From Egicoccus sp. AB-alg6-2 (GTDB lineage Bacteria > Actinomycetota > Nitriliruptoria > Nitriliruptorales > Nitriliruptoraceae), in the NCBI RefSeq assembly GCF_041821025.1, contig NZ_JBGUAY010000008.1:62001-126000 (forward strand): a DNA stretch of 64,000 bases, written 5' to 3'. The position numbers and the translations under genes are program-made. Under the pieces are notes generated by a model. That model saw only the letters and a program-made list of their open reading frames with translations, was not told the origin of the DNA and did no database searches. Position 1 is the stretch's first letter. Each line of letters starts with the position of its first letter. This document shows positions 25,683-33,645 of the stretch, in pieces.

Positions 25683-26855
25683 ATGCCACCCCGATCCGCA
25701 CGTCCTGTACGTCGGCCGCTCACCCTGGTCCTCGCCGTCGGGCTGCTGGCCGGTCTGCTGCCCGCAACGGCCGGCGCGCAGGAACGCGCGACGACCCTGT
25801 GCCAGGACGCGCCGCCAGCGTCCTTCGCCGACCGGGGCCAGGTGGCGGCCGTCCATCGCGCGGCGGTCGACTGCCTGGCGCACCTCGGCGTGGTCGAGGG
25901 TCGCGTCGAGGGCGCCGCCGCCCGCTACCTGCCCGGCGCCGAGGTGCGTCGCGACCAGATGGCGTCGTTCGTCGTCCGTGCCCTCGAGGTGGTGGCGGGT
26001 GAGCACGTGCCCGGTCCCGGCGACGTGGCCTTCACCGACATCGACGGCACCGCCCACGCCGACCGGATCCGGCAACTGGTGCGCATCGGCGTGGTCGAGG
26101 GGACCGGAGCGACCACCTACGCGCCGGGGGCTCCGGTGACGCGAGCACAGACGGCGACGTTGCTGTTGCGCGCGACGGCCTGGGCCGGTGGCACGACGGT
26201 CGATGCGCTCGCCGGCGGTCCGACCCGTTTCGTCGACATCGCCGGCACGGCGCACGAGGCACGCATCCAGGGTGCCTACCACCTCGGTGTCACCGCCGGC
26301 GTGGAGACGTTCCGGTTCGCGCCCGAACGCAACGTCACACGGCAGCAGATGGCGAGTTTCCTGCTCGCGGCGCTGCGCGCCATGCTCGAGGACCCGTCGA
26401 CGTGCACCAGCGCCCGTGACGGCTACACGGTCTCGCTGCCCGCCGGCTGGCGCACCAACGCCGGGGACATCGTGCCCCGCTGCACCGTCTTCCACACCGA
26501 GCGCTTCGTCCTCGAACCGCACAGCGAGATCCCTGGCGGACTCGCCGTACACCTGGGCACCGCCCCGATGGACCACGAGGAAGCGGCCGACGAGGCCACC
26601 CGCGCGGAACGCGGCCGCCGTACCGACACGGCCGGCGGCCGGACGGCGATCGTGGTCGAGGCCGTGGACGACGGGGAAGGCCTGTACCCCGCGGGCACCC
26701 TGGTCTACACCTGGTACATCGACGCACCGGACACGGCCGCGGCGCCGACCCTGATCGCCCGCACCACCTCGCTCGCCCGCGACTACGAGGCCAACAAGCG
26801 CGCGCTGGACGGCATGATGGCATCGCTGGTCTTCGTCGGCGGGCCGAGCGCCTAG
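25683..26855 (+). CDS. Secreted S-layer homology (SLH) domain protein
   Basis: 390 residues from ATG 25683, preceded by GAAAGGAGG. A signal peptide with basic start (PPRSARPVRRPLT), hydrophobic core (LVLAVGLLAGLLPA) and AGA cleavage-like end covers about 1-32. Three SLH repeats span roughly 40-230 (FADRGQVAAVHRAAVDCLAHLGVVEG; FTDIDGTAHADRIRQLVRIG; FVDIAGTAHEARIQGAYHLG). The remaining 150 residues, containing TSARDGYTVSLPAGWRTN, are unassigned and may be a surface domain. SLH repeats attach proteins to wall polymers, so this should be exported and wall-bound. The 3' end is ten bases before the LigD-type gene. Confidence 0.9.
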   Translation: MPPRSARPVRRPLTLVLAVGLLAGLLPATAGAQERATTLCQDAPPASFADRGQVAAVHRAAVDCLAHLGVVEGRVEGAAARYLPGAEVRRDQMASFVVRALEVVAGEHVPGPGDVAFTDIDGTAHADRIRQLVRIGVVEGTGATTYAPGAPVTRAQTATLLLRATAWAGGTTVDALAGGPTRFVDIAGTAHEARIQGAYHLGVTAGVETFRFAPERNVTRQQMASFLLAALRAMLEDPSTCTSARDGYTVSLPAGWRTNAGDIVPRCTVFHTERFVLEPHSEIPGGLAVHLGTAPMDHEEAADEATRAERGRRTDTAGGRTAIVVEAVDDGEGLYPAGTLVYTWYIDAPDTAAAPTLIARTTSLARDYEANKRALDGMMASLVFVGGPSA

Positions 26856-26864
26856 ATTCGAGGC

Positions 26865-27884
26865 ATGGGTGCGAAGGACGACGGCGCGGTACTGGACCTC
26901 GACGGGCACGAGGTCACGATCTCGAGCCCGGACAAGGTCTTCTTCGAGGAGCGCGGGGAGACCAAGCTCGACCTCGTCCGCTACTACGAGGCCGTCCGGG
27001 AACCGCTGCTGGGCGCCATGGGTGGGCGGCCGGTGCTCCTGCAGCGCTACCCCAATGGTGCCGCGGGGTCGAACTTCTTCCAGAAGCGGGTGCCGAAGAA
27101 CGCCCCGCGCTGGCTGACCACGACCGAGGTCAGCACCGTCAACGGCACCACCTCCGAGGCGCTGGTCGCCGCCGACGTCGCGCACGTCGCCTGGGCCGTC
27201 AACCTCGGCTGTCTCGGGTTCCACGTCTGGCCCAATCGTGCCGACGATCCGGCACACGCCGACGAACTGCGGCTCGACCTCGACCCCCAGCCCGGCACGG
27301 ACTTCGACACCGCCCGGGAGGCGGCCCGCGAACTGCGCACCCTCCTCGAGGAGGTCGGCCTGACCGGCTACCCGAAGACCACGGGGAAGCGCGGCATCCA
27401 CGTCTACCTGCGGCTGGAGCCGCGCTGGGACGCCTACGAGGTGCGCTCGGCCGCCGTGGCGGTCGCCCGTGAGCTCGAGCGTCGCCGCCCGGACCTGCTC
27501 ACCGCCGCGTGGTGGAAGGAGGAGCGGGGCGAGCGCATCTTCGTCGACTACAACCAGAACGCGCCCCACAAGACGGTGTTCGGCGCCTGGTGTGTCCGGG
27601 CGCGTCCCGGCGCGCAGGTCTCGACCCCGTTCGCCTGGGACGAACTCGACGACGTCCATCCCGACGCGTTGACCATCGCCACCGTTCCCGACCGGGTCGC
27701 GGAGCAGGGCGATCCATGGGCGCCGATGTACGTCCGGCCGCAGTCGCTCGAGCCGCTGCTGGCCATGCACGAGCGCGACCGGGACAACGGCCTGCACGAC
27801 GCCCCGTGGCCGCCCGTCTACCCGAAGATGCCCGACGAGCCGCCTCGGGTCGCGCCCAGCCGCGCGAAGGACCCCGACGCCTGA
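26865..27884 (+). CDS. LigD-type DNA polymerase (primase-polymerase) domain protein
   Basis: 339 residues, the size of a free-standing LigD polymerase domain. It starts VLDLDGHEVTISSPDKVFF, typical of the family. The metal-binding aspartates are in ELRLDLDPQPG, with TTGKRGIHVYL and IFVDYNQNAPHKTVFG following; these match the AEP-fold catalytic motifs. It fills gaps with ribonucleotides or deoxynucleotides in non-homologous end joining, together with Ku and a ligase. Ku is 14 kb away (41833), and no ATP-dependent ligase or nuclease domain is in this window. It is nine bases downstream of the SLH gene and may be transcribed with it. Confidence 0.93.
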   Translation: MGAKDDGAVLDLDGHEVTISSPDKVFFEERGETKLDLVRYYEAVREPLLGAMGGRPVLLQRYPNGAAGSNFFQKRVPKNAPRWLTTTEVSTVNGTTSEALVAADVAHVAWAVNLGCLGFHVWPNRADDPAHADELRLDLDPQPGTDFDTAREAARELRTLLEEVGLTGYPKTTGKRGIHVYLRLEPRWDAYEVRSAAVAVARELERRRPDLLTAAWWKEERGERIFVDYNQNAPHKTVFGAWCVRARPGAQVSTPFAWDELDDVHPDALTIATVPDRVAEQGDPWAPMYVRPQSLEPLLAMHERDRDNGLHDAPWPPVYPKMPDEPPRVAPSRAKDPDA

Positions 27885-28002
27885 GCGGGGGCGTACCGCG
27901 CGATGCTCGGGCGCGACGCTCGGGCGGGGCGCCGCTGGACCGACGGCCGGGGTGCCGGGCATCCGCCTGCGTACCGTGCGGAGCCGCCGACCTCCAGGAG
28001 CC

Positions 28003-28284
28003 ATGGTGCAGATCGAACGCGACGACGCCCGACAGCGCTACGTGGCCAGTGATGACGGAACCCCCGCCGGCGAGCTCACCTTCGAGGTGGAGGAGGGCAC
28101 GATCCGGCTCCTGCACACCGGCGTGGCGCCGGACGCCGAGGGCCAGGGTGTCGGCAGCGACCTCGCCCGTCGCGCGCTCGACGACGCCCGCCGCGACGGC
28201 GTCCGGGTCGACCCCCGGTGCGAGTTCGTGGCCGGCTTCATCGACCGCAACCCCGAGTACGCCGGACTCGTCCAGGACCGCTGA
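28003..28284 (+). CDS. Small GNAT-like N-acetyltransferase (YjdJ-type)
   Basis: 93 residues from ATG 28003, with AGGAG just upstream. The compact GNAT core is clear: GELTFEVEEGTIRLLHTGVAPDAEGQGVGSDLARRAL, with the acetyl-CoA loop EGQGVGS, and CEFVAGFIDRNPEYAGLV at the end. The group is a stripped-down GNAT found across bacteria with unknown substrate. It ends seven bases before the convergent lipoprotein gene. Confidence 0.88.
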   Translation: MVQIERDDARQRYVASDDGTPAGELTFEVEEGTIRLLHTGVAPDAEGQGVGSDLARRALDDARRDGVRVDPRCEFVAGFIDRNPEYAGLVQDR

Positions 28285-28290
28285 CCGCCG

Positions 28291-29400
28291 TCAGCGGTCG
28301 CCCGCGGGCGTCCGCTCCTCGGGCGCCGGGCCCGGCTCGTCGTCCGACGCCGGCCGGACCGCGGCGTGCAGGTGGTCGAGGTGCACCGGATCGGTGAAGG
28401 AGCGGCCGCCGAACGCATCCAGCGCCCACGGACTGCCGACGATGGGCTCGGCAGCGTCGGTGTAGAGCGCCTCGACGGCCCGACGTGTGGCCGACTGCTC
28501 GGAACGTCGACCCTCGATCACCAGTTCGCCGCCGACACGGAAGATGTCGACGGCCCGGCCACGCAGGTGGTCGCTCATCCGGTCCGTGCCGAAGACGTGG
28601 TAGGGGTGCCCGCTCTCGAGCACCACCACGCCGACGTCGCCGGTGGCCTCCGCGAGCCGCGACATCAGTGCGAGCAGTTCGACGCGGGTGGCACCACGGT
28701 GGATGTCCCACCGCGCGGAGTCGGGCAGGAAGATCCGTTCGTCGTCGAGCACGGCTTCGACCCGGGGATCGAGGTCGTCGGGACGTGGGACGGGCACGCC
28801 GCCGTCGGAGGCGATGCCCTCGAGCACCCAGTCGCCGTCCTGCATACGCAGGCGGACGTCGATGGTGCGCACCTCCACGCGCGCCTCGTCGGCTCCGGGG
28901 TCACCGATGGTCTGCTCGAGCACCACCATGATCGAGGCGCGGTCGGCGGTCAGGCCGCCGAACTGCGGATAGACCACCTCGCCGCGGGACCAGCTTCCGG
29001 GGTGGTACAGGCCGCCGGCCTCCTCGGCGATCCGATCGCGCGTCGCGCCGGACGCGAGGCGTGCCGTGACCTCCTCGAACGTCTCGCCGGGTTCGTAGGT
29101 CGTCAGGACCTGGGCGACCTCCGCGCCGAGGGACTTCGCGTTCGGGTGCGTCTCGTCGGGGTGGGGTTCGTATCCCCGGGGCAGCGGCGGCGCCTCCGGC
29201 GGCCGTTCGCCGGGCTCGGTCGGTTCGTCCTCGGGCTCCGGCTCCGGTTCCTGCGGGGTCGCCGGCGCAACGGCCTCCTCGTCCGAGGGGGTGCTCGTGG
29301 CCTGCGGATCGGTGGGGGCACCGAGCGTGACCGTGTCGCTGAACACCCCGCAGGCGGACGCCAGGACGGCGATCAGCAGCAACAGCAACTTCGGACGCAT
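28291..29400 (-). CDS. Lipoprotein with a D-Ala-D-Ala carboxypeptidase-like (M15/extensin-like) C-terminus
   Basis: 369 residues from ATG 29400, with GAGGTGA upstream; the frame is open to 29502. A signal peptide ends in lipobox LASAC (Cys about residue 17). A low-complexity acidic/proline region (EPEPEPEDEPTEPG) forms a linker. The C-terminal part shows SDHLRGRAVDI and HLDHLHAAV, resembling the zinc-binding SxHxxGxAxD and HxxH sites of M15-type peptidases. It would be surface-anchored and could trim peptidoglycan. The middle domain is unassigned. The neighbour upstream on this strand is another lipoprotein. Confidence 0.8.
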   Translation of the reverse strand: MRPKLLLLLIAVLASACGVFSDTVTLGAPTDPQATSTPSDEEAVAPATPQEPEPEPEDEPTEPGERPPEAPPLPRGYEPHPDETHPNAKSLGAEVAQVLTTYEPGETFEEVTARLASGATRDRIAEEAGGLYHPGSWSRGEVVYPQFGGLTADRASIMVVLEQTIGDPGADEARVEVRTIDVRLRMQDGDWVLEGIASDGGVPVPRPDDLDPRVEAVLDDERIFLPDSARWDIHRGATRVELLALMSRLAEATGDVGVVVLESGHPYHVFGTDRMSDHLRGRAVDIFRVGGELVIEGRRSEQSATRRAVEALYTDAAEPIVGSPWALDAFGGRSFTDPVHLDHLHAAVRPASDDEPGPAPEERTPAGDR

Positions 29401-29465
29401 GACGACGTTCACCTCGCGCGGGGGCCGCGAAGGTAGCCAGCCGGGCCGTACCGATCGTGGGCGGG

Positions 29466-30446
29466 TCAGGAGGTCTCCGCGATCCGTTGGCGGCGGCGCC
29501 ACGCGGCCCAGACCGCCAACGCCGGAAGGCCGATCACGGCGACCACCGGCAGCACGGCGAGGCCGATCCAGATGGCGGCGTCGGCGACCGCGGTCAGCGA
29601 CCGGCTGGCGGCCGACAGCGCGGCCCGGACCGTCTCGCCCGGCGCCCAGCCGGGATCCGCGACCGGCGCCGCCGCGACCGACGGGGTGAGGCGGACCGTG
29701 ATGGTCGCCAGCGACACCTGGTCGCCGACCATGTCGAGCCGCCCTTCGATCCGGTCGATCTCGGCGCGCACCTCGCGGATGCGCTCGTACACCCGCAGCA
29801 GTTCGTCGGCCTCGGCAGAGCTCTCGCCGATCTCGGCCAGCAGGGCCCGCAGTTCCTCCTCGAATGCCTCGAGGTTGCGCAGTTGCGCCCGCAGGTCGGC
29901 GCTCAGGACCGTGACGTCCTGTTCCTCGACGCGGCGGACCGGGGTGTTGTCGGCGAGTGCCTCGAGGTCGTCGAGCGTGGGTTCCAACCGCTCGCTGGGC
30001 ACCCGCACCGTCACCGTGCCGCTGAGCACCCCGTCACGATCACGGCGCAGATCCGCCGTGGCGACGAAACCGCCCGCCTGGTCGACGGCGCGGACGACGC
30101 CGTCGTGCACCTCCGCGGGGTCGCGGTCCTCGAGTTCGATCGTGGCCGTGCGAATCACCCGCCGCCCCAGCGTCACGGCGGTCGGTAGCGCCGTGTCGCC
30201 GGACCCGACCTCGCCGTCGTGTGCCGGCTCCTCGCCGGTCTCGATGTCGTGGTCGAAGCCGGCTCCCGAGTCGAAGCCGCCGCCCGAGTCCATGGCGGGT
30301 GCGGGTTCCGGCGCATCCTCGGCGGCTTCCATGGTGGCCGAGTCGGCCGTGTCGCCGGCCTGGCCGCCCGAGCAGCCGATCACGAACACCGCGAGCATCA
30401 GGCCCGCTCCCACCCGCCGCCGCCCGGTCCTTCGCGTCGTCCCCAT
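29466..30446 (-). CDS. DUF4349 lipoprotein
   Basis: 326 residues from ATG 30446, with CGAGGTGGG upstream. A basic start and hydrophobic core end in IGCSGG (lipobox-like). A variable acidic region follows. DUF4349 covers about 110-300: GRRVIRTATIELEDRDPAEV, GFVATADLRRD, a predicted coiled coil (NLEAFEEELRALLAEIGESSAEADELLRVYERIREV) and DRIEGRLDMVGDQVSLATITVRL. A C-terminal membrane helix (WIGLAVLPVVAVIGLPAL) ends with basic residues, so it may be doubly membrane-attached. Function is unknown. Confidence 0.88.
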   Translation of the reverse strand: MGTTRRTGRRRVGAGLMLAVFVIGCSGGQAGDTADSATMEAAEDAPEPAPAMDSGGGFDSGAGFDHDIETGEEPAHDGEVGSGDTALPTAVTLGRRVIRTATIELEDRDPAEVHDGVVRAVDQAGGFVATADLRRDRDGVLSGTVTVRVPSERLEPTLDDLEALADNTPVRRVEEQDVTVLSADLRAQLRNLEAFEEELRALLAEIGESSAEADELLRVYERIREVRAEIDRIEGRLDMVGDQVSLATITVRLTPSVAAAPVADPGWAPGETVRAALSAASRSLTAVADAAIWIGLAVLPVVAVIGLPALAVWAAWRRRQRIAETS

Positions 30447-30508
30447 CGCCCACCTCGCGTGTCGTCGTCGAGGGTGGGACGGTCGTGGCCCGGCGAAGGT
30501 TGCGTCGG

Positions 30509-31423
30509 TCAGCGCAACAGCGCGCTGCGGACGTGGTCGAGACGGGCCGGTGGGATCGAGTGCAGGGGCGGCCGGCACCAGCGTTCGGTGACGAGGCCGT
30601 CGAGTTGCAGGGCCGCCTTGAGCACCGCGGGCGTCGAGGCAGCCACGGCCCCGATCGCCTCCACCGTGCGGGTGATCGACGCCTGCAGGCGGCTCGCCTC
30701 GGCGTCGTCTCCGGCACCGACGGCGGCATGCAGCGCGACCACCTGCCGCAGGCGCAGGTTGGCGATGGCAGTGATCGACCCGTCGACACCGGCACGCAAC
30801 GCGGCCGCCAACGACGGGCCGTGACCGGTGAGCAGCGCGAACGCGTCCTGATCGGCGACCTCGGCCGCGAAGGCCGCCCGGCGGTCCGCGTCTGGCGAGG
30901 AATCCTTCATCCCGACGATACGTGGATGCGTCGCCAGTTCGGGCAGCGCGGCCGGCTCCAGCGAGGAGCCCGTCAACTGTGGGATGTGGTAGACGAGCAT
31001 CGGGACGCTGGTGCGCTGCGCGACCTCGAGGTGGTAGGCCGTCAACTCCTCGGAGGTCAACGGATAGGTGTGCGGCGCGAGCACCAACACGGCGTCGGCG
31101 CCCGCCGCGGCGAGCCGCTCGACGTCCTCCTCGACGGCGGGGACCGTCGCGCCGGACGCGCCGGCGACGACGAGGGGTCGGGGGCCGGCGTCCGTCGTGA
31201 CCAGGCCGTCGACCGTCGCGCGGGTCGTCCGGGTCAACGTCTCGCGCTGAGCAGGTTCGAGCAGCGCGCCCTCGCCGGTCGTGCCCGCCAGGACCACGCC
31301 GGTCGCACCGTCACCGACCGCACGCCGGACCAGCACCTCGACGTCGCCGAGGTGGACCTCGCGGCCCTCGTCCAGCGGGGTGACGAGCGCCACCATCGCG
31401 CCGTGCAGGCCGGTCAGCCGCAT
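30509..31423 (-). CDS. DapA-family aldolase (dihydrodipicolinate synthase-like)
   Basis: 304 residues, usual length for the family, a TIM barrel. Diagnostic sites: GVVLAGTTGEGALL, MLVYHIPQLTG (family YNxP-like position with His-Ile-Pro), and the Schiff-base lysine in VGMKDSS. These are shared by dihydrodipicolinate synthase, N-acetylneuraminate lyase and several keto-acid aldolases. The YHIP variant and absence of other lysine genes suggest it is one of the many paralogues with another substrate. It is a separate gene with no partner that reveals the pathway. Confidence 0.85.
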   Translation of the reverse strand: MRLTGLHGAMVALVTPLDEGREVHLGDVEVLVRRAVGDGATGVVLAGTTGEGALLEPAQRETLTRTTRATVDGLVTTDAGPRPLVVAGASGATVPAVEEDVERLAAAGADAVLVLAPHTYPLTSEELTAYHLEVAQRTSVPMLVYHIPQLTGSSLEPAALPELATHPRIVGMKDSSPDADRRAAFAAEVADQDAFALLTGHGPSLAAALRAGVDGSITAIANLRLRQVVALHAAVGAGDDAEASRLQASITRTVEAIGAVAASTPAVLKAALQLDGLVTERWCRPPLHSIPPARLDHVRSALLR

Positions 31424-31487
31424 CCGGGCTCCTGGGGTCGGTGGCGGGCGGCCAGCGTAGGCACCGCGGCCCCACCGCGTGTCCGCC

Positions 31488-31958
31488 TCACCGGGTGTCC
31501 ACGCGCTCCTCGAGACGGCGCAGGAACTCCCGTTGTGCGACGACCAGCTTCTCGTCGGCGGTCGTCAGGTCGAACCACGCCACGCGGTCCACCTCGGGGA
31601 ACCGCTGCAGCCGCCCCGACCCGCGCGGCCACTCCATCTCGAAGGTGCCGGGAACGACCGCCTCGGGATCGAGGTCGGCCTCGATCGCGAACGCCGTGAC
31701 GACCTTTCCGCCCGATTGGCGCACCGTCCCGAGCTCGAGCACCTCGCCGTCCGGTGCCGCCAGCCCCAGTTCCTCGACGAACTCCCGTCGCGCCGCCGCC
31801 AGGGGAGCCTCCCCGTCGGCGTACTCGCCCTTCGGCAGGCTCCAGCCGCCGGCGTCGCGTCGCGCCCAGAACGGACCGCCCATGTGGGCGAGCAGCACCT
31901 CGAGTGTCCCGCTCGTGCGCCGGAACAGCAGCAGGCCGGCACTGTGTCGTTGCGCCAT
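31488..31958 (-). CDS. NUDIX hydrolase
   Basis: 156 residues from ATG 31958, with GACGGAGG upstream; the frame is open to 32066. The Nudix box runs GEYADGEAPLAAARREFVEELG, close to the consensus GX5EX7REUXEEXGU. The N-terminus (RHSAGLLLFRRTSGTLEVLLAHMGGPFWARRDAGGWSLPKGE) resembles NTP pyrophosphohydrolases related to MutT/Ap4A hydrolases that carry the tryptophan-rich PFWARRDAGGW loop. It hydrolyses nucleoside diphosphate-linked compounds; which one is not clear. Divergent from the class V aminotransferase. Confidence 0.92.
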   Translation of the reverse strand: MAQRHSAGLLLFRRTSGTLEVLLAHMGGPFWARRDAGGWSLPKGEYADGEAPLAAARREFVEELGLAAPDGEVLELGTVRQSGGKVVTAFAIEADLDPEAVVPGTFEMEWPRGSGRLQRFPEVDRVAWFDLTTADEKLVVAQREFLRRLEERVDTR

Positions 31959-32076
31959 CCGGCCTCCGTCTCGTTCGCCCGGCAACGTCCCACGGTAGGC
32001 GCGCGCGGCCGAAGGTGACGCGGCGGCACCGGCCGCGACTTCACTAGCGTCCACGGCACCGACCAAAGGCTCGAAC

Positions 32077-33162
32077 GTGACGACGTCGATGGCCAGCGAG
32101 ACCGACGCGCGGCGTCTCGCCGCGGCGCGGGCGGAATTCGAGCCGGACGTCGTCTACCTCAACAGCGCGACGCTCGGACTGCCGCCGCGCCGGACCATCG
32201 ACGCGGTCACGTCGGCACTCGACGACTGGCGGCGCGGCACGGTGGACGCCGCCGCCTACGACCTGCACGTCGAGGCCAGCCGGCGCGACTACGCCCGCCT
32301 CGTCGGCGTCGATCCCTCGTGGGTCGCGGTCGGGTCCCAGGTCTCGGCGTTCGTCGGGCTGGTGGCCGCGTCGTTGCCGCCCGGGAGCGAGGTCCTGACC
32401 GCGACGGGCGACTTCACCAGCGTGCTCTTCCCGTTCCTGGCGCGATCCGGGCTGGGGGTGCGCGTGCGCGAGGCGCCACTCGAGGACCTGGCGGACGCCG
32501 TGGGCCCGGCCACGAGTCTGGTGGCCGTGTCGGCCGTGCAGTCGGCGGACGGACGTCTCGCCGACCTCGATGCGCTGGTGGCCGCCTGCGCCGCGGTCGG
32601 CGCACGGACCCTCGTGGACACCACGCAGGCCACCGGCTGGCTGCCGGTCGACGCCTCCCGCTTCAGCTTCACGACCGGCGGCGGCTACAAGTGGCTGCTG
32701 TCGCCCCGCGGAACCGCGTACTTCACCATCCGTCCGGAGCTGTTGGACGACCTCGTACCCGTCGCGGCGAGCTGGTACGCCGGCGATGACCGGTGGTCGA
32801 GCATCTACGGCACCCCGCTGCGGCTCGCTGCCGAGGCGCGCCGGTTCGACGTCTCCCCGGCCTGGCAGGCCTGGGTCGGTCAGGCCGCCTCGCTGGAACT
32901 GCTCACCGAAGTCGGCGTCGAGGCCCTGCACGCCCACGCGTGTGCGATGTCCCGGCGGTTCTGCGACGCCGTGGGGCTGCCCTACGCCGATTCGGCGATC
33001 GTGTCCGCGGTCGCCGACGACGACGTGCCGGAACGATTGCGCCGAGCGGGGATCGTGGCGGCCAACCGCGCCGGCCGACTGCGGTTGTCGTTCCACGTCT
33101 CCACCAGCGAAACGGACGTCGACCGCGCCGCCGAGGCCCTGGCCGGCCATCTCCACAGCTGA
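32077..33162 (+). CDS. Class V aminotransferase-family PLP enzyme
   Basis: 361 residues from GTG 32077 (ATG 32089 is an alternative). N-terminus VVYLNSATLGLPPRRTIDAV is typical of selenocysteine lyase/cysteine desulfurase-like enzymes. The PLP lysine is in TTGGGYKWLLSPRG; LVDTTQATGWLPVD carries the Asp and Gln that contact PLP. The last part, GRLRLSFHVSTSETDVDRA, matches the family end. The reaction (desulfurase, isopenicillin-N epimerase-like or transaminase) cannot be decided. A TAGCGT element lies 26 bases before the start. It converges on the cupin gene, 11 bases away. Confidence 0.88.
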   Translation: MTTSMASETDARRLAAARAEFEPDVVYLNSATLGLPPRRTIDAVTSALDDWRRGTVDAAAYDLHVEASRRDYARLVGVDPSWVAVGSQVSAFVGLVAASLPPGSEVLTATGDFTSVLFPFLARSGLGVRVREAPLEDLADAVGPATSLVAVSAVQSADGRLADLDALVAACAAVGARTLVDTTQATGWLPVDASRFSFTTGGGYKWLLSPRGTAYFTIRPELLDDLVPVAASWYAGDDRWSSIYGTPLRLAAEARRFDVSPAWQAWVGQAASLELLTEVGVEALHAHACAMSRRFCDAVGLPYADSAIVSAVADDDVPERLRRAGIVAANRAGRLRLSFHVSTSETDVDRAAEALAGHLHS

Positions 33163-33173
33163 CCGGTCGGGAA

Positions 33174-33587
33174 CTACTCCTCGACGAAGCGGCAGTGGTA
33201 GCGCGCTGCGAGTGCGGCGAGGGCGTCGTCCTCCAACGCCTCCTCACCGCCCGGCCACGCGGCGACCGCATGGAAGAACTCCTCGAAGCCACCCGGGGCC
33301 AGCAGCGTCAGCATCCGCAACGGCTGGTCGCCGGAACGCACCAGCGTGTGCGGGGCACCCGCCGGGACCCGAACGAACGCGCCGGGCTCGAGCGTGTGCG
33401 CACGGTCGCCGACCACCGCGCGACCTTCACCGGCCAGGACGAAGAAGCTCTCCTCCTCGCGGTCGTGGACGTGCAACGGGGGAGGATCACCGAAGAACGT
33501 CTCCTCCGCGAGCGAATAGGCACCGCCGGTGTCACGTCCGCGCGCCAGGAACCGGTAGGTGCTGCCGAGCACCGTGATCTCGTCCAT
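33174..33587 (-). CDS. Cupin_2 domain protein
   Basis: 137 residues from ATG 33587. The double-stranded beta-helix motifs are PPPLHVHDREEESFFVLAGEG and PGAFVRVPAGAPHTL, with His-x-His and Glu of motif 1 and the His of motif 2, so a metal ion is probably bound. The ligand is unknown. The ribosome-binding site (GGGAG) is inside the 3' arm of the hairpin at 33588-33635, which could control its translation or separate it from the upstream subtilase gene. Confidence 0.9.
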   Translation of the reverse strand: MDEITVLGSTYRFLARGRDTGGAYSLAEETFFGDPPPLHVHDREEESFFVLAGEGRAVVGDRAHTLEPGAFVRVPAGAPHTLVRSGDQPLRMLTLLAPGGFEEFFHAVAAWPGGEEALEDDALAALAARYHCRFVEE

Positions 33588-33635
33588 CGCCGTCTCCCGA
33601 TCCGCATCCGGCCGTTGCGGGACCGGGAGACGGCG
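33588..33635 (-). terminator. Hairpin downstream of the subtilase gene, overlapping the cupin ribosome-binding site
   Basis: CGCCGTCTCCCG (33624-33635 as read on the minus strand) pairs perfectly with CGGGAGACGGCG (33588-33599), a 12-bp stem; a further partial inner stem (TGCGG/TCCGCA) lengthens it. It starts 10 bases after the subtilase stop and its second arm ends directly against the cupin ATG, including its GGGAG ribosome-binding site. It can act as terminator, attenuator or translation block. No U-tract is visible. Confidence 0.7.
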
Positions 33636-33645
33636 ACATCGGCGG